Positions 12,148 to 21,794 of a stretch of 58,654 nt of DNA are shown piece by piece (the first letter of the stretch is position 1; the number at the start of each line of letters is the position of its first letter). A model generated the notes under the pieces. That model ran no database searches. It was given only the letters and a program-made list of their open reading frames with translations, and was not told the DNA's origin. Origin of the DNA: Rhizophagus sp. LPA8_4_AMF (lineage: Eukaryota; Glomeromycota; Glomeromycetes; Glomerales; Glomeraceae). Position numbers and translations under genes: made by a program. Where the stretch lies: the NCBI GenBank assembly GCA_021464525.1, contig JADRCO010000069.1:1-58654 (forward strand), written 5' to 3'.

Positions 12148-12648
12148 AGCTGAGAAAAAAAAATTTTTAGATTCTTGTGACATAAAATTTTAAAATCGAC
12201 CTGGCCCGGTTTTTTTCTTTACGTATATAAAATTTTTTTTTATATGTATTTTGTATTATATTTTGTATTTAAATGGTAATGAGAATAGTGAAAAGATGAT
12301 GTGAAAGAAATTTATAAAAAAGTAAAAGTTGATGATGGATTGACATGTAATAATCCAACAGAAATGTGGAAAAGTACCAGAAGATGAGAGCGATGAATCT
12401 GATAGAGTTAATATAAAATAAGAATATTATTATTATTGTAATGAGTGTGTTATACAACAGTTTCAGATAAGAAAAAACGTGGTAAAGATACTAAGTTTAG
12501 AGTAGAAAAAAGATTACGAAAATAAAGGTTAAATTTTAATTTTTACAATTTTCATTATAAAAAAGTCACACTATAAAAAAAATTTATGGATTTTCATAAA
12601 ACAGAGCCGGGTCATGAGAATCTAAAATATTTTTTTTTTGCCCAGCCT
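12148..12648. mobile_element. Non-autonomous inverted-repeat element, about 500 bp
   Basis: The left end AGCTGAG, an A-run, then TTTTTAGATTCTTGTGAC (12148-12181) matches the reverse complement of the right end (12612-12648: AGGCTGGGC, an A-run, TATTTTAGATTCTCATGAC). The terminal repeats are roughly 36 bp and imperfect. Both arms are followed inward by a CCGG-containing motif (GGCCCGG and CCGGCTC). The interior is purine-rich with no clear protein. Superfamily not assigned; a TA target duplication is possible but not convincing. Confidence 0.5.
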
Positions 12649-13698
12649 TATTTTGTAATTTTGTTATTTTTTGTCATTTTTGCTGCTTTTAATGATTTTA
12701 CAGTTAACATTTGCTTGTATTCTTTAGTTAATTTTAACGCGGCTTGGTAGGCGTAACTTCCTTACTATTTTATTAATATTTCAGTTTTAGCTTTTAAATT
12801 GAAACTAACAGTTTTTTTCATTTTTTTATGATGGAGGTTCTTATTACTTTTCGCTGCTTATTATTGGTTATTTCTCTTCACTATATTATTATTTTTTGTT
12901 CCTCATCATTTTTTCATTCTTTTTCATTTTCTTTTTATTCTTCATCTTTTTTTTTTGTTGGCACATTATTATAATTCTTTCATTTTATCATCATTGTAAA
13001 TTTCCCGTTTTTTGTATTGTTCTGATAAAAAAGTTAAAAAAGTGTAAATTAATATTGATTTCAGTGAAGTATAAATCAATAAGCATAATATAAGTTTTAT
13101 TAAGAATGAATAACATTTAAAAGTTTAATATTGTATTGATTAAATAGAGGAATAAAATCACTAGCCAAAATTTCTGATATTGTCAACTTACTACTAAAGT
13201 ATAAGAACTATTTATTTATTTCTGTGTTACCGGTATGTATAATTGCAACTTTTAAGTCTTTTTGGTATATCATCATATTCGGAATGAAATTTTAAGTTGT
13301 AACAATACCATATCAATTTAAATCACATAGTATAACGTTAGACGGCAACCTCATTTTGCGGTTTAAGTTGAGAACACAAGATTAGTTTTTGTGGATTTAA
13401 AATTCATTTGAATGGGATTATGTCTTCTAAATGAAATTTCTTTTGTATTACCAAAGGGACTTCTAAGAAGTACACTATGCTCCTCCTGTAAAAAATATAT
13501 TACACATAGCGCCAAGCGCTTATGCTCCAACTAATACATCTATACCCATCCTCCTCTCCACTTAAACAAGAGTAGAAAAAGAGAAAGAGGTAGTTGAAAA
13601 GTCAAGTGTTTTCTAGACAGGATTCTCTGCCCTTATTAGTGTCAATACATCCATAGTCCTGCTCTAGATCTTGCGCAATAAGGGATGAAAGGGTAAAA
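12649..13698. other. Gene-free stretch
   Basis: A T-rich tract (12,830-13,020) followed by ordinary AT-rich sequence. The frame at 12,896 is low-complexity Phe/Ile and not credible. Confidence 0.5.
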
Positions 13699-13700
13699 TT

Positions 13701-13896
13701 CCTTACTGTACAGTAAGGAATTTATCTGTTATTTCTGTAAAAACTCCGTAAAAATGAGCCTTTCACGGATCCATTCACGGAAATTGGAAATAATTCGATA
13801 AATTCCGTGATATTATAAGGTTATTAATTCCGGAAATATTGAGCCTTTTACGGAAAAAATATGGAATATAAAAACGAATCGACTTTTTTCACAAGG
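13701..13896 (+). mobile_element. MITE-like repeat family M1, copy 1
   Basis: First of three copies in the window (others 38,893-39,078 and 52,366-52,629). Shared landmarks in order: CCGTAAAAATGAGCC, TTCACGGATCCATTCACGGA, GATAAATTCCGTGATAT, AATTCCGGAAATAT, GAGCCTTTTACGGAAAAAA. The left end differs from the other copies: it is a perfect palindrome whose half is TTCCTTACTGT (13,699-13,720). Confidence 0.75.
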
Positions 13897-15029
13897 ATGA
13901 CATGATCCTTTGGGATACCAAAATAGGAGCCAGGTTGACGATTAAAAATTTTTGGATAAAATTGGTCAATTTTTCAAAAGCGGGTTAATAAAAAATAAAA
14001 TCAAATATAATACAAATCGTTTCACATAATATTTTATTGCATTATCCCATCAATATAATCATGAGTCATCTTTTGTGTACCCGTTATTACAACAAATCAT
14101 ATTTTAAAATAATAAAATGCTCAAATTCGTAGTTATGTAATTGGGTTCTATTTATTTTAAATTAGTTACTTAAAATACTTTAAAAAATTTATTAAATAGT
14201 TGACGGAGTAAATGTAATAATTATATGTAATTTTTATTACAATTTACGAAAAAATTCGCACTTTCATGATAAATATTTGGTACTTCAAGTAAAAATTCCT
14301 CTTTATTCATTTATTAATTAATTCTTATTTATTAATTGCGAATCGTAAAATTTAAAATATCTTTTGAATTTTTAATTATCTTTGAGGGTTGTGTTGTAGC
14401 TTTTAAGAATTTAAAAAATTAAACGCAAGTTATTTTTGACTTGATCGCTTCTACCAAATAAAAATTATCTCCGGTACATATCCGATTTTAATGGGATTAT
14501 AGTTGGACCAGTAGGATTTGAAATTTTCAATTTCTTAGCGTTAAAAATTATATTCAATGGCGTAATTTTTACTAAATATTAGTTATTATTCTTATTTTTT
14601 CCTGCCCTACATTATTTAAAGAGACTTTGAAAGATTTATTATTGCTATTTTTTAACTTTTTTATTCTATAATAACCATATTACAGTATTAAAAAAAAAGT
14701 ATCACTCGCTATTCTACAATAAGAAAATTTCCAAGATTTCTAAATGAAAAATGAAATAATTTTATTATCTGTAATTGAACGAGGAAATTTAAGAATTTGA
14801 GATTTACGTGAATAATCCACAAAGTTGAAAAAGAAACTTAATTTATAAAAGTTAACCCGTAATTCTCACCAATTATTTGGGCCTTTTGGGGATTATCTAT
14901 TATATAAAAGTTAAGAAATTTGTGAAAGATGACTAAGAATAGCATATAAGAAACCATATATATGTCAGATATTATTTATTTATTTTTTTTAAAAAAAAAG
15001 TAAATTTTAGAAATGTATAGTTTCAATAG
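13897..15029. other. Gene-free stretch
   Basis: AT-rich, no long frames, no element ends recognised. It includes several internally repetitive A/T runs only. Confidence 0.5.
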
Positions 15030-15031
15030 TA

Positions 15032-15181
15032 TAGTCAACTCTAAGTGCATTCTCTCTAAGCGTACGCACTATATATTTTTCTCTAAATGCACCCTCTTAG
15101 AGATCATATAAAATTTCTCTCTAAATGCACGCCCTCCCTAAATATAGACCCAAGTGGGGTGCACTTAAAGAGAGTTGACTG
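15032..15181. mobile_element. MITE, 150 bp, Tc1/mariner-pogo style, TA target site
   Basis: The left end TAGTCAACTCTAAGTGCA and the reverse complement of the right end CAGTCAACTCTCTTTAAGTG are imperfect terminal repeats, each flanked by TA (15,030-15,031 and 15,182-15,183). The interior repeats the motif CTCTCTAAATGCAC. No coding capacity. The TA duplication and CAGT-type ends suggest mobilisation by a pogo/Tigger-like transposase; that part is inference. Confidence 0.7.
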
Positions 15182-15183
15182 TA

Positions 15184-16118
15184 CTATAAAGTAAAGTTAT
15201 TGTCAAATAATTCTTTTCGTTTATAGAATAAAAATATTGCATACTATTATAATTAAAATTTTCTTCGGGTTCGAAGTAAAGAAAAGAGCGTTTTTGAAGA
15301 TTTGGCACGGAAAATGTTTAATTACAATCTTAAATTCGGCGGAAGGGATCGAATAGTTGTACACAGCCAACAGAAATTTTGGTGATTTTCGAAACAAATT
15401 TCTGGATAATATTGAGGAAATGGTAGAAAAAAAGGGCACCCTTTAGAATAAAGGGTTTAATAAGAATAACCAAGAATTGTCGAAAACTGTATTTTTACGG
15501 AAAGTGATTTCGAACAACTCGCTTAACTTCGATAGTGATTGGTAAAAATAATACTGACGTTGACTTGCGCCACGTTCTAATATTCGTTTAACAATTCACG
15601 AAACCCTTGCCTTCTAGTAAAAATATCTTAATATACTAATTTCTTGTGAATTCTTTCAGCTCGAATTTACAAGCCGGTTGAGTGTTTTGCAATTCCAAAT
15701 GAAGTTACGCCACGGAGAGTACATCTTGATACTTGAATAAAGTTATACCAAAGCCAACACGGAGGAGAGTAAGCTGATACGATGATGTGACGGGATACTT
15801 CGATGTCCACAGATTATTGATTAATTATACGCTATACAACTAATGGTTTTCGAATTTTGGAAAGAGAGTCGAGAGAGACGCTGACATAAATTCTGCGATA
15901 GAGAATGAAATAAACTCTTACTGATGATAACTGAAACAGGAGATATCTTGATTATCAGTTTTATAGCAATATATAAATATAGGAAAAGGGCTTTTTTTTT
16001 GTCTTTTTTGAGTTGAAGACACCTTAGAAATGAATTTAACCATTAGGGGATGAAGAATAATCGAATAAAATTCCTCTTACATAATATTTTTAATATGTTT
16101 GTTGTGCTACAATAAACA
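15184..16118. other. Gene-free stretch
   Basis: Somewhat more GC than the surroundings (15,500-15,950) but no frame resembles a known protein. The frame at 15,221-15,439 (minus) is short and unconvincing. Confidence 0.45.
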
Positions 16119-16628
16119 CTAATAGAAATTCGTTGAAGGGCCATTTACTTCATCAAGAATGGTAGGAAATTCGACAGATTCCATTGTATTAAAAGTGAAA
16201 CCTGTATTATACATGTTTGAAACCATATCATAAAAAGGATCTGGCGCTTGTATTTGTGCTTGAGCGACGGGCGGTTGTGCATTGGCATTTATCTGTGCAC
16301 ACACATTTTTTGCGTCGGTATATAAATCCCTGTAAATTTTCTTTTCACCAACTGTAGCGTTTCTCCATAAAATTCCAGAAGCTTTAAAGATGATACGCAT
16401 ATTTCTGTTTCCAAACCTGTTAGCTTCTTCCTTGACATTTTTGCAACAGAAAAAGAAGCAGTTACTTTTCACGATATGACCTTGTTGCGTAGAAATTATA
16501 AAATCATTTGGTTGATTATAATAAAATGGAGGAAATATTCTATTTCTGTCGAGCCTCGAAACTAACGCATCTGCTAACTCTTGAATCGAAAAAACTTGTT
16601 GATTATAATAAAGCCTAATCATTTTCAC
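16119..16628 (-). CDS. HMG-box (MATA-HMG-like) DNA-binding protein, 169 residues
   Basis: A single-exon frame. About residues 35-110 look like an HMG box of the fungal mating-type class: PNDFIIS, then FFFCCKNVKEEANRFGNRN, MRIIFKASGILWRNATVGEK and IYRDLYTDAKNVCAQI. These give the usual core of N-terminal basic or aromatic residues, the central Trp in ILWRNAT, and the third helix with Tyr and Ala. The C-terminal third is Pro/Gln/Ala-rich, then acidic and Asn-rich, with no recognised domain. The family binds and bends AT-rich DNA in the nucleus; mating-type HMG proteins regulate sexual identity. In Glomeromycotina these genes are strongly multiplied, so a mating role is not implied. An insertion-like segment (IISTQQGHIVKSNC) lies before the expected first helix. 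Start chosen at the first ATG; MIRLYYNQQ two codons later would serve equally. Confidence 0.75.
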   Translation of the reverse strand: MKMIRLYYNQQVFSIQELADALVSRLDRNRIFPPFYYNQPNDFIISTQQGHIVKSNCFFFCCKNVKEEANRFGNRNMRIIFKASGILWRNATVGEKKIYRDLYTDAKNVCAQINANAQPPVAQAQIQAPDPFYDMVSNMYNTGFTFNTMESVEFPTILDEVNGPSTNFY

Positions 16629-17251
16629 GGTATATGTAAAAAAAAAAAATTTATTGTTTTCTTTATTTACTTATTTATTTATTTTTATTAAAAAAATTTT
16701 AGTTTTCTTCTTACTCTCTTTTTTCTCTCTTTTTTTTTTTAAAAAAAATCAATTATCCTTCTTAGAGAAAGAAGTGAGCAGAAGGGGAGAAAATAATCAA
16801 AGTAAAATGAACCATTCTTATAATCCTGATTCGGTAAACTTGATCATACATGTGTCACCCAAGTTTTATAGAGTAATTCATCGTTATTGTGTAAAAAGGA
16901 ATAAAAGTGACTTATCTCAAAAAAGAAAGTTTTCTTTGAATCAATCCCATGACAGATTTCATGAAAGAAAAAAGTAAAGTATTTTCCCGTATTCTTCCGA
17001 ATTAATTTATTTAATTATAGCTATCAACTATTTTCCGGAGTTTTTATTATTAAGAAATTGCGAAAAGGGAGTTTATCTTTGAAACACATAATCTGAAACA
17101 CGTCAAAGTATTACAGACTTACAGCAACTTACAGTACGTGCACCGTGTACGTGATGTCGTCATTTCGTGTTCATTTATCACATGATTTACGTTTTATCAT
17201 TGAATAACCAATAAAAATGCGTGACACAACGCACGATAATCTTTTTCTAAA
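16629..17251. other. Divergent intergenic region between the HMG gene and the pseudouridine synthase gene
   Basis: The two genes point away from each other, so both promoters should lie here. A poly-A/T tract adjoins the HMG start. A frame from 16,807 (MNHSYNPDSVNLIIH, ending HERKK) shows a little HMG-like flavour (SPKFYRVIHRYCVK) but is too short to call. Confidence 0.4.
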
Positions 17252-19660
17252 ATGTTGAAATATAATTTTTGTTGTCGATGGTTTTCTTCTTCGTTAATTT
17301 CAAAATTCAATTTTACTGGCTCTTTAAATAGTCATTTTAAATTTCATGAATATGTAGTTAATGATGATGATTCAGATATGAGACTTGACCGATATTTACA
17401 TTTACGAACAAATCTTCCAACTTCAACGATTCAAAAAAAAATTCGTAAAAATGAGGTATTTTTGCCAAAGTTTATTTATTTCTTTATTCTTTCTTTCTAA
17501 TGATTTCTTTTTCGTATAGGTAAAATTAAAACCACTAGCACACGAAAATGAAGAGTTAGATAGTAATGAGATGCGAATAAAAAAAACAAAAACTCTCTCA
17601 TATAAAGTTCGTCCTGGTGATGTGATTTTAGTAAGAAGCACAGATTTATATAAAGAAGCCAAATTAGTTCGACCCACAAGACTTGCAATTAAAGTATAGA
17701 TTATTATTTGATCAAGAAAGAATTTATTAAATTTATTAATTTTTATTGTTTTATCGTGATTTATTTAGTCTTTTAGTGAAAATGAAATAGAATCAATAAG
17801 ATCAATGATTGTATATAAAGATGATGAAATTATAGTTATTAATAAACCACAAGGTCTTGCAACTCAAGGTACAAATATAATCAAATTTTTATTTCAATTT
17901 TTATTAAATGATTTTTATTCTTGCAACTCAAGGTACACACATGATTGATTATTTCAATTTTATATTAAATGATTTTTTTTAACGACTTTTAATTAATTCT
18001 TTCTATAAAAGGTGGACCGAAAACGTTTAAACATGTTGATGGTTTATTACATGGTATTATTTGATCTCTTAATCATCTTATTCTAAAGACGTTCAGAATT
18101 TTTTAATTTTTCTTTCTCCAGCATTGCAGTTTGATTATCCTGATCCTCCGCGATTAGTTCATAGATTAGATAAGGTTTGTAATTTATAGAATTTTTTTTT
18201 TAATCATTGAAAGTATTGATATTGATATTAAAACAGAACACGACAGGTGCTCTTGTCCTTGGTCGAACTAGATCAGCAGCAGGAAAATTGTCTCACCTGT
18301 TTCGCGAAAGTACAATAGAAAAAATGGTATAATTTTTTAATTCATTCAATTTTCTTTAATCTATCAAAATTAATAGTGTTTTTTTTCTTTCCTTTTTAAA
18401 TAGTATGTTGCCATTGTTACTAAATTTCTTCCAAGAAATCTGAAACACACCAAAATTAGTACACCTATTCGTTATGGCGGTAAGCCACCCTTTGAAAAAG
18501 TCACTTGTATATTAGGTAAAATGGTTATTTCTTTAAGAAATAAGTTATTAAAACAACTGATCTTTTGTTTAAATAACACAATAGTAATTTTTTTTTTTTT
18601 TTTTAGATAAAGAATCACCTTTAATGGCAAATTGTAAACCTGCAATAACATATTATCAGGTAATTGCAGGAACTGGTAATTATTCTTTACTAAGGTCAGT
18701 ATTTTTAAAAAAAAGTAATAACGTAATTAGACTTATGAAGCAAAGATTGCCAGAATGTTGAGTGGATTATTTGATTTACGTTTCAAAATGGTTGATACGG
18801 TTGAAATTTATGATGGAGATGAATAAAAAAATGTGTACATTTTACACACGTTTTTTGCAGTGAATATACTGCTTTTTTTCAGTATATTTTATGTACATTT
18901 GCATAATTTTCAATGCATTTCTGTACATTTTTCGCACAAGTAGTTTTTACCTTTCAATCATTGCAGCCATTTTTAAGAACGACAATTATGTTTATTAATT
19001 TTGCTAGAAGGAAAATATAAGGAATAGATTAGTCGTATTATATGATGAGGGTGGAAAGTGCTTATTAGAGATTATTAATATGGTTATGTGGCTCTTCAAA
19101 AAAAGAAAAAAAATTATTACAAAAGTTTTAAAAAATTCAATATTAAAAAAAAATTTTTTTTTTTTTTTAGATTATATCCTCAAACAGGGAGGAAACATCA
19201 GCTACGATCGCATTGTGCGTATGTACTCAAAGGTATAAAAAATTTTCATATTTATCTATTAAATCATCATTTATATGCAAGAAGGATAAAAATTCTTTTT
19301 TTTTTATAACTAAAATTATTTTATTATTAGCACCTATTTTTGGAGATGATAAGTATAGATTGGATAAAATTGATAAAACTGGTACAAGATCAGAGACATC
19401 ATTTGAACCAATGTATTTGCATTTGAATAGACTTGTCATACATGTAAGAAAAAAATATTTATATTTGATTCTGAAAAGAAAAAAAAAGGAATGAATAAAA
19501 ATTTACATAAATTTATTTTTAAATTAATAATTAGAATTGGAAAACACAAAAAGGTAATTTAGTAAAGTCCATAGAAATAACCGTACCTTTACCAGCATAT
19601 TTTAAGAAAAAATCAGATGAGTTTTTTGGAATTGATGCCGAATCTGATATTCTGATTTAA
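17252..19660 (+). CDS. RluA-family RNA pseudouridine synthase, probably mitochondrial (RPUSD4-like)
   Basis: Eleven exons: 17252-17455, 17520-17693, 17769-17868, 18012-18053, 18122-18174, 18237-18326, 18404-18515, 18607-18694, 19171-19232, 19331-19443, 19535-19660. All joins keep frame, giving about 387 residues. The N-terminus (MLKYNFCCRWFSSSLISKF) is basic and Ser-rich like a mitochondrial presequence. An S4-like RNA-binding segment follows (DSDMRLDRYLHLRTNLPTST). The catalytic domain has VINKPQGLATQGG and the RluA motif HRLDKNTTGALVLGRT with the catalytic Asp at about residue 190. Later come LYPQTGRKHQLRSHCAYVLK and APIFGDDKY with LHLNRLVIH. The enzyme isomerises specific uridines to pseudouridine in structured RNA; rRNA or mRNA of mitochondria is the likely substrate by analogy with RPUSD4, which the VINKP-GL-GG motif resembles. 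Intron 8 is enlarged (476 nt) and contains a foreign-looking coding fragment. No damage seen, so probably functional. Confidence 0.9.
18731..18826 (+). pseudogene. Coding-like fragment inside intron 8 of the pseudouridine synthase gene
   Basis: Preceded by TAATTAG, a usable acceptor, the sequence reads TYEAKIARMLSGLFDLRFKM followed by VDTVEIYDGDE and a stop. Codon use and composition look coding, unlike the rest of the intron. It is not part of the RluA fold and would end the protein early if spliced in, so it is probably a captured 3' gene fragment. No family recognised. Confidence 0.35.
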
Positions 19661-19795
19661 TGAAATTTTATAAAAGGAAAAGTTTATATAAAAATTATAT
19701 GTTATGGTATAATAATATTTAATTATTAAAATTTATTCCAACCAAAATTATTTTATGAAAAAATTTTTTGTGTATTAAATAACTTATAATAAATA

Positions 19796-20011
19796 GTTAT
19801 TGGATGAGATGTCGATCGAAGACCCCCATCCAATAACTGAGTTATAGTTCAGTCATTAGGAATACTGCGGTGACCGATAGTACTAAAAATATCGGTCATT
19901 AAAATCCCGCATATTCCTAATCGACCAATTACTATATAGTTAGGCTATTTGAAAATACTAATAGCTTAACTAATAATAATTTTATTGGATGAGGATATCC
20001 CACCCATCCAA
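19796..20011. repeat. Cluster of four short foldback hairpins
   Basis: Stem 1: GTTATTGGATG (19,796-19,806) pairs with CATCCAATAAC (19,827-19,837). Stem 2: ATTAGGAATA (19,855-19,864) with TATTCCTAAT (19,912-19,921), inside which TGACCGATA (19,871-19,879) pairs with TATCGGTCA (19,890-19,898). Stem 3: TAGTTAGGCTATT (19,937-19,949) with AATAGCTTAACTA (19,960-19,972), one mismatch. Stem 4: TTGGATG (19,985-19,991) with CATCCAA (20,005-20,011). Stems 1 and 4 share the TTGGATG motif. It is probably a foldback-type non-autonomous element, or two nested ones. Confidence 0.6.
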
Positions 20012-21431
20012 ATATTTTTAATATAATAACTTTGTCTACCAGCCATGGTCGATTCGTGTTATTACTTCCTTTTTTTTAAGCCCATAAACTTTTTTTTTTT
20101 CATAATCCGTACGTCAAATAAGATTTATTACAACAGAATTTTATATAGACTATTTAAAATAATTATAAGATGTGACTCATTCTCAACAAATTTTTAATGG
20201 AAGTTTCTGTGTTCCATATTTTATTTAATTAGACCAATTTCAGTTTCTTTCTTCCTTTTTTATTGGTTTTTGTCGACTATTTTAAGATAAATAATGAAAA
20301 GAAACTTGCTATATAAAGGGATATTTAAACTTGCAAACTTAATAAAAATACATCATACAATTCTTCAATGAGGGTATATACAGGGAACAAAAAAAAAAAA
20401 AAAATATTAAATAATGATCTACAATAATATTATAAAATTTTCTTTCAACGGCCTTCCAAATATGAAATCTAATTATTTAGGGGTAGGGAACGCAGAATGA
20501 GGTTCGGATCTAATGTTAAAATTTATTCACCAAATAAGGCATTCGACGTTAAAATTGTTAGACAAAACAAAATCTGTACATAACAAGTAAATAATTATGC
20601 ATAATTGGCAATAGATCCCGCAGCTCCGCAGCATGAAGGAAAAAAAAAGTTGAAGTCGAGAAAAATACGAAAAATACGCGAAAGATCTTTTTTTTTTAGC
20701 ACGCGTTAATCACGTTTATTATTCTTGATATTATATAAATAATTTTTTAAAAAAAAATATACAAGTGCTTAATGTAGCATGTATGGCATAAGTAAGTACT
20801 TTAAATACTTGAACGCGTCTTTTTTTGTAGAATTGCCAATTAAGGATTTTTCTAACACAAAAACCATTATAAATCATAATGAATAATTATTATAATTGTT
20901 ATAATAATTTGACCACACGAAAATGCATAAAATAAAATCACAAGGACAAGGTAAGAATTACTTGTTGAACAAATTAGTAAATTTTAACAAAGCGAACATG
21001 TGCTTTTTTTATAATATATAACATAAATAAGTAGTAATGACTACTTTCTATTGTTTGAACTTTATTGAATTAAAAATTCTCTCAGCTAAATTAGGATAAA
21101 AAAAAATTCCGTAACCAACTAAAAAAATTTCCATTAATTCCGATTCTTTATTTGTATAACAAAGTTTTTTAAAAGGAATTTTTACTGAAAAATCCAGTAT
21201 CTTTTTACAAAATCCGTACTCAATACTGACTTTTTTTTTTCCGTAAAATTCCGTAATTTTTTTATAAATATAAAGCATATTGGCGAATATTTGGGGGATT
21301 TAAAAGAAAAAAAAAATATATTTTTTCTATAACAATTTTTTTTCTTTAACACGCATATATAAAAATATACATAATAAATTTTCGTATTATTTATTTTTAT
21401 TACTATTTTTTACTTTTACATATCTTAAAAA
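20012..21431. other. Gene-free stretch
   Basis: AT-rich sequence between the pseudouridine synthase gene and the next single-exon gene. The minus frame at 21,048-21,278 is low-complexity. A weak M1-like fragment may lie at 21,100-21,260 (repeated TTCCGTAA), too degraded to call. Confidence 0.45.
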
Positions 21432-21794
21432 ATGGATAATATTGATAATATTATTAATCAAATTGTAACCCTCCAACAAGCTCTTAACGATAGACTTCCA
21501 AGTACAAATAATGCTGAACCAATGGAAATTTTTACCGAATTACTATCATTACATGATAATAGACCATTTAATAAGCCTACCAACATGAAGAATTTGGCAA
21601 GATTATTTGTCTCGAAAGAAGCGAATAGCATTCAGATTACCAACTTTCATGTTATCAGTAGAGTAACCGATTTATTGATGAAATCTGCTGCACATTCAGA
21701 AAAACTTGAGTATCAGAAATTGGCATCTCAAGTAAACGAAATTATTAAAAAACGGTTTCGTAAAACGTTTCATGATTTTAATCTCATGAAATGA
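21432..21794 (+). CDS. Small HMG-box-like protein, 120 residues (paralogue of 27,342)
   Basis: A single exon preceded by a poly-T/A leader. The C-terminal half (KNLARLFVSKEANSIQI, VTDLLMKSAAHSEKLEYQKL, ASQVNEIIKKR) aligns by eye with the gene at 27,342 and has the spacing of an HMG box. The initial basic segment comes first, then a helix ending with Leu where Trp is usual, SAAHSEK in the place of the S-eEK turn, and EYQKLASQVNEI for the last helix. The N-terminal half is acidic and helical with no recognised domain. If this reading is right the product would be a nuclear DNA-binding protein; the assignment rests on pattern, not on a search. Its 3' flank matches that of the 27,342 gene, supporting a duplication. 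Confidence 0.55.
   Translation: MDNIDNIINQIVTLQQALNDRLPSTNNAEPMEIFTELLSLHDNRPFNKPTNMKNLARLFVSKEANSIQITNFHVISRVTDLLMKSAAHSEKLEYQKLASQVNEIIKKRFRKTFHDFNLMK

Noticed and set aside
12896-13093. Plus-strand ORF rich in Phe and Ile
   Set aside because: Low-complexity translation of a T-rich tract.
19796-19837. Hammerhead-ribozyme-like string (GGATGAGATGTCGATCGAAGAC) at the first hairpin
   Set aside because: The required CUGAUGA core and GAAA spacing are not met; only a partial resemblance, so it was kept as a plain hairpin.
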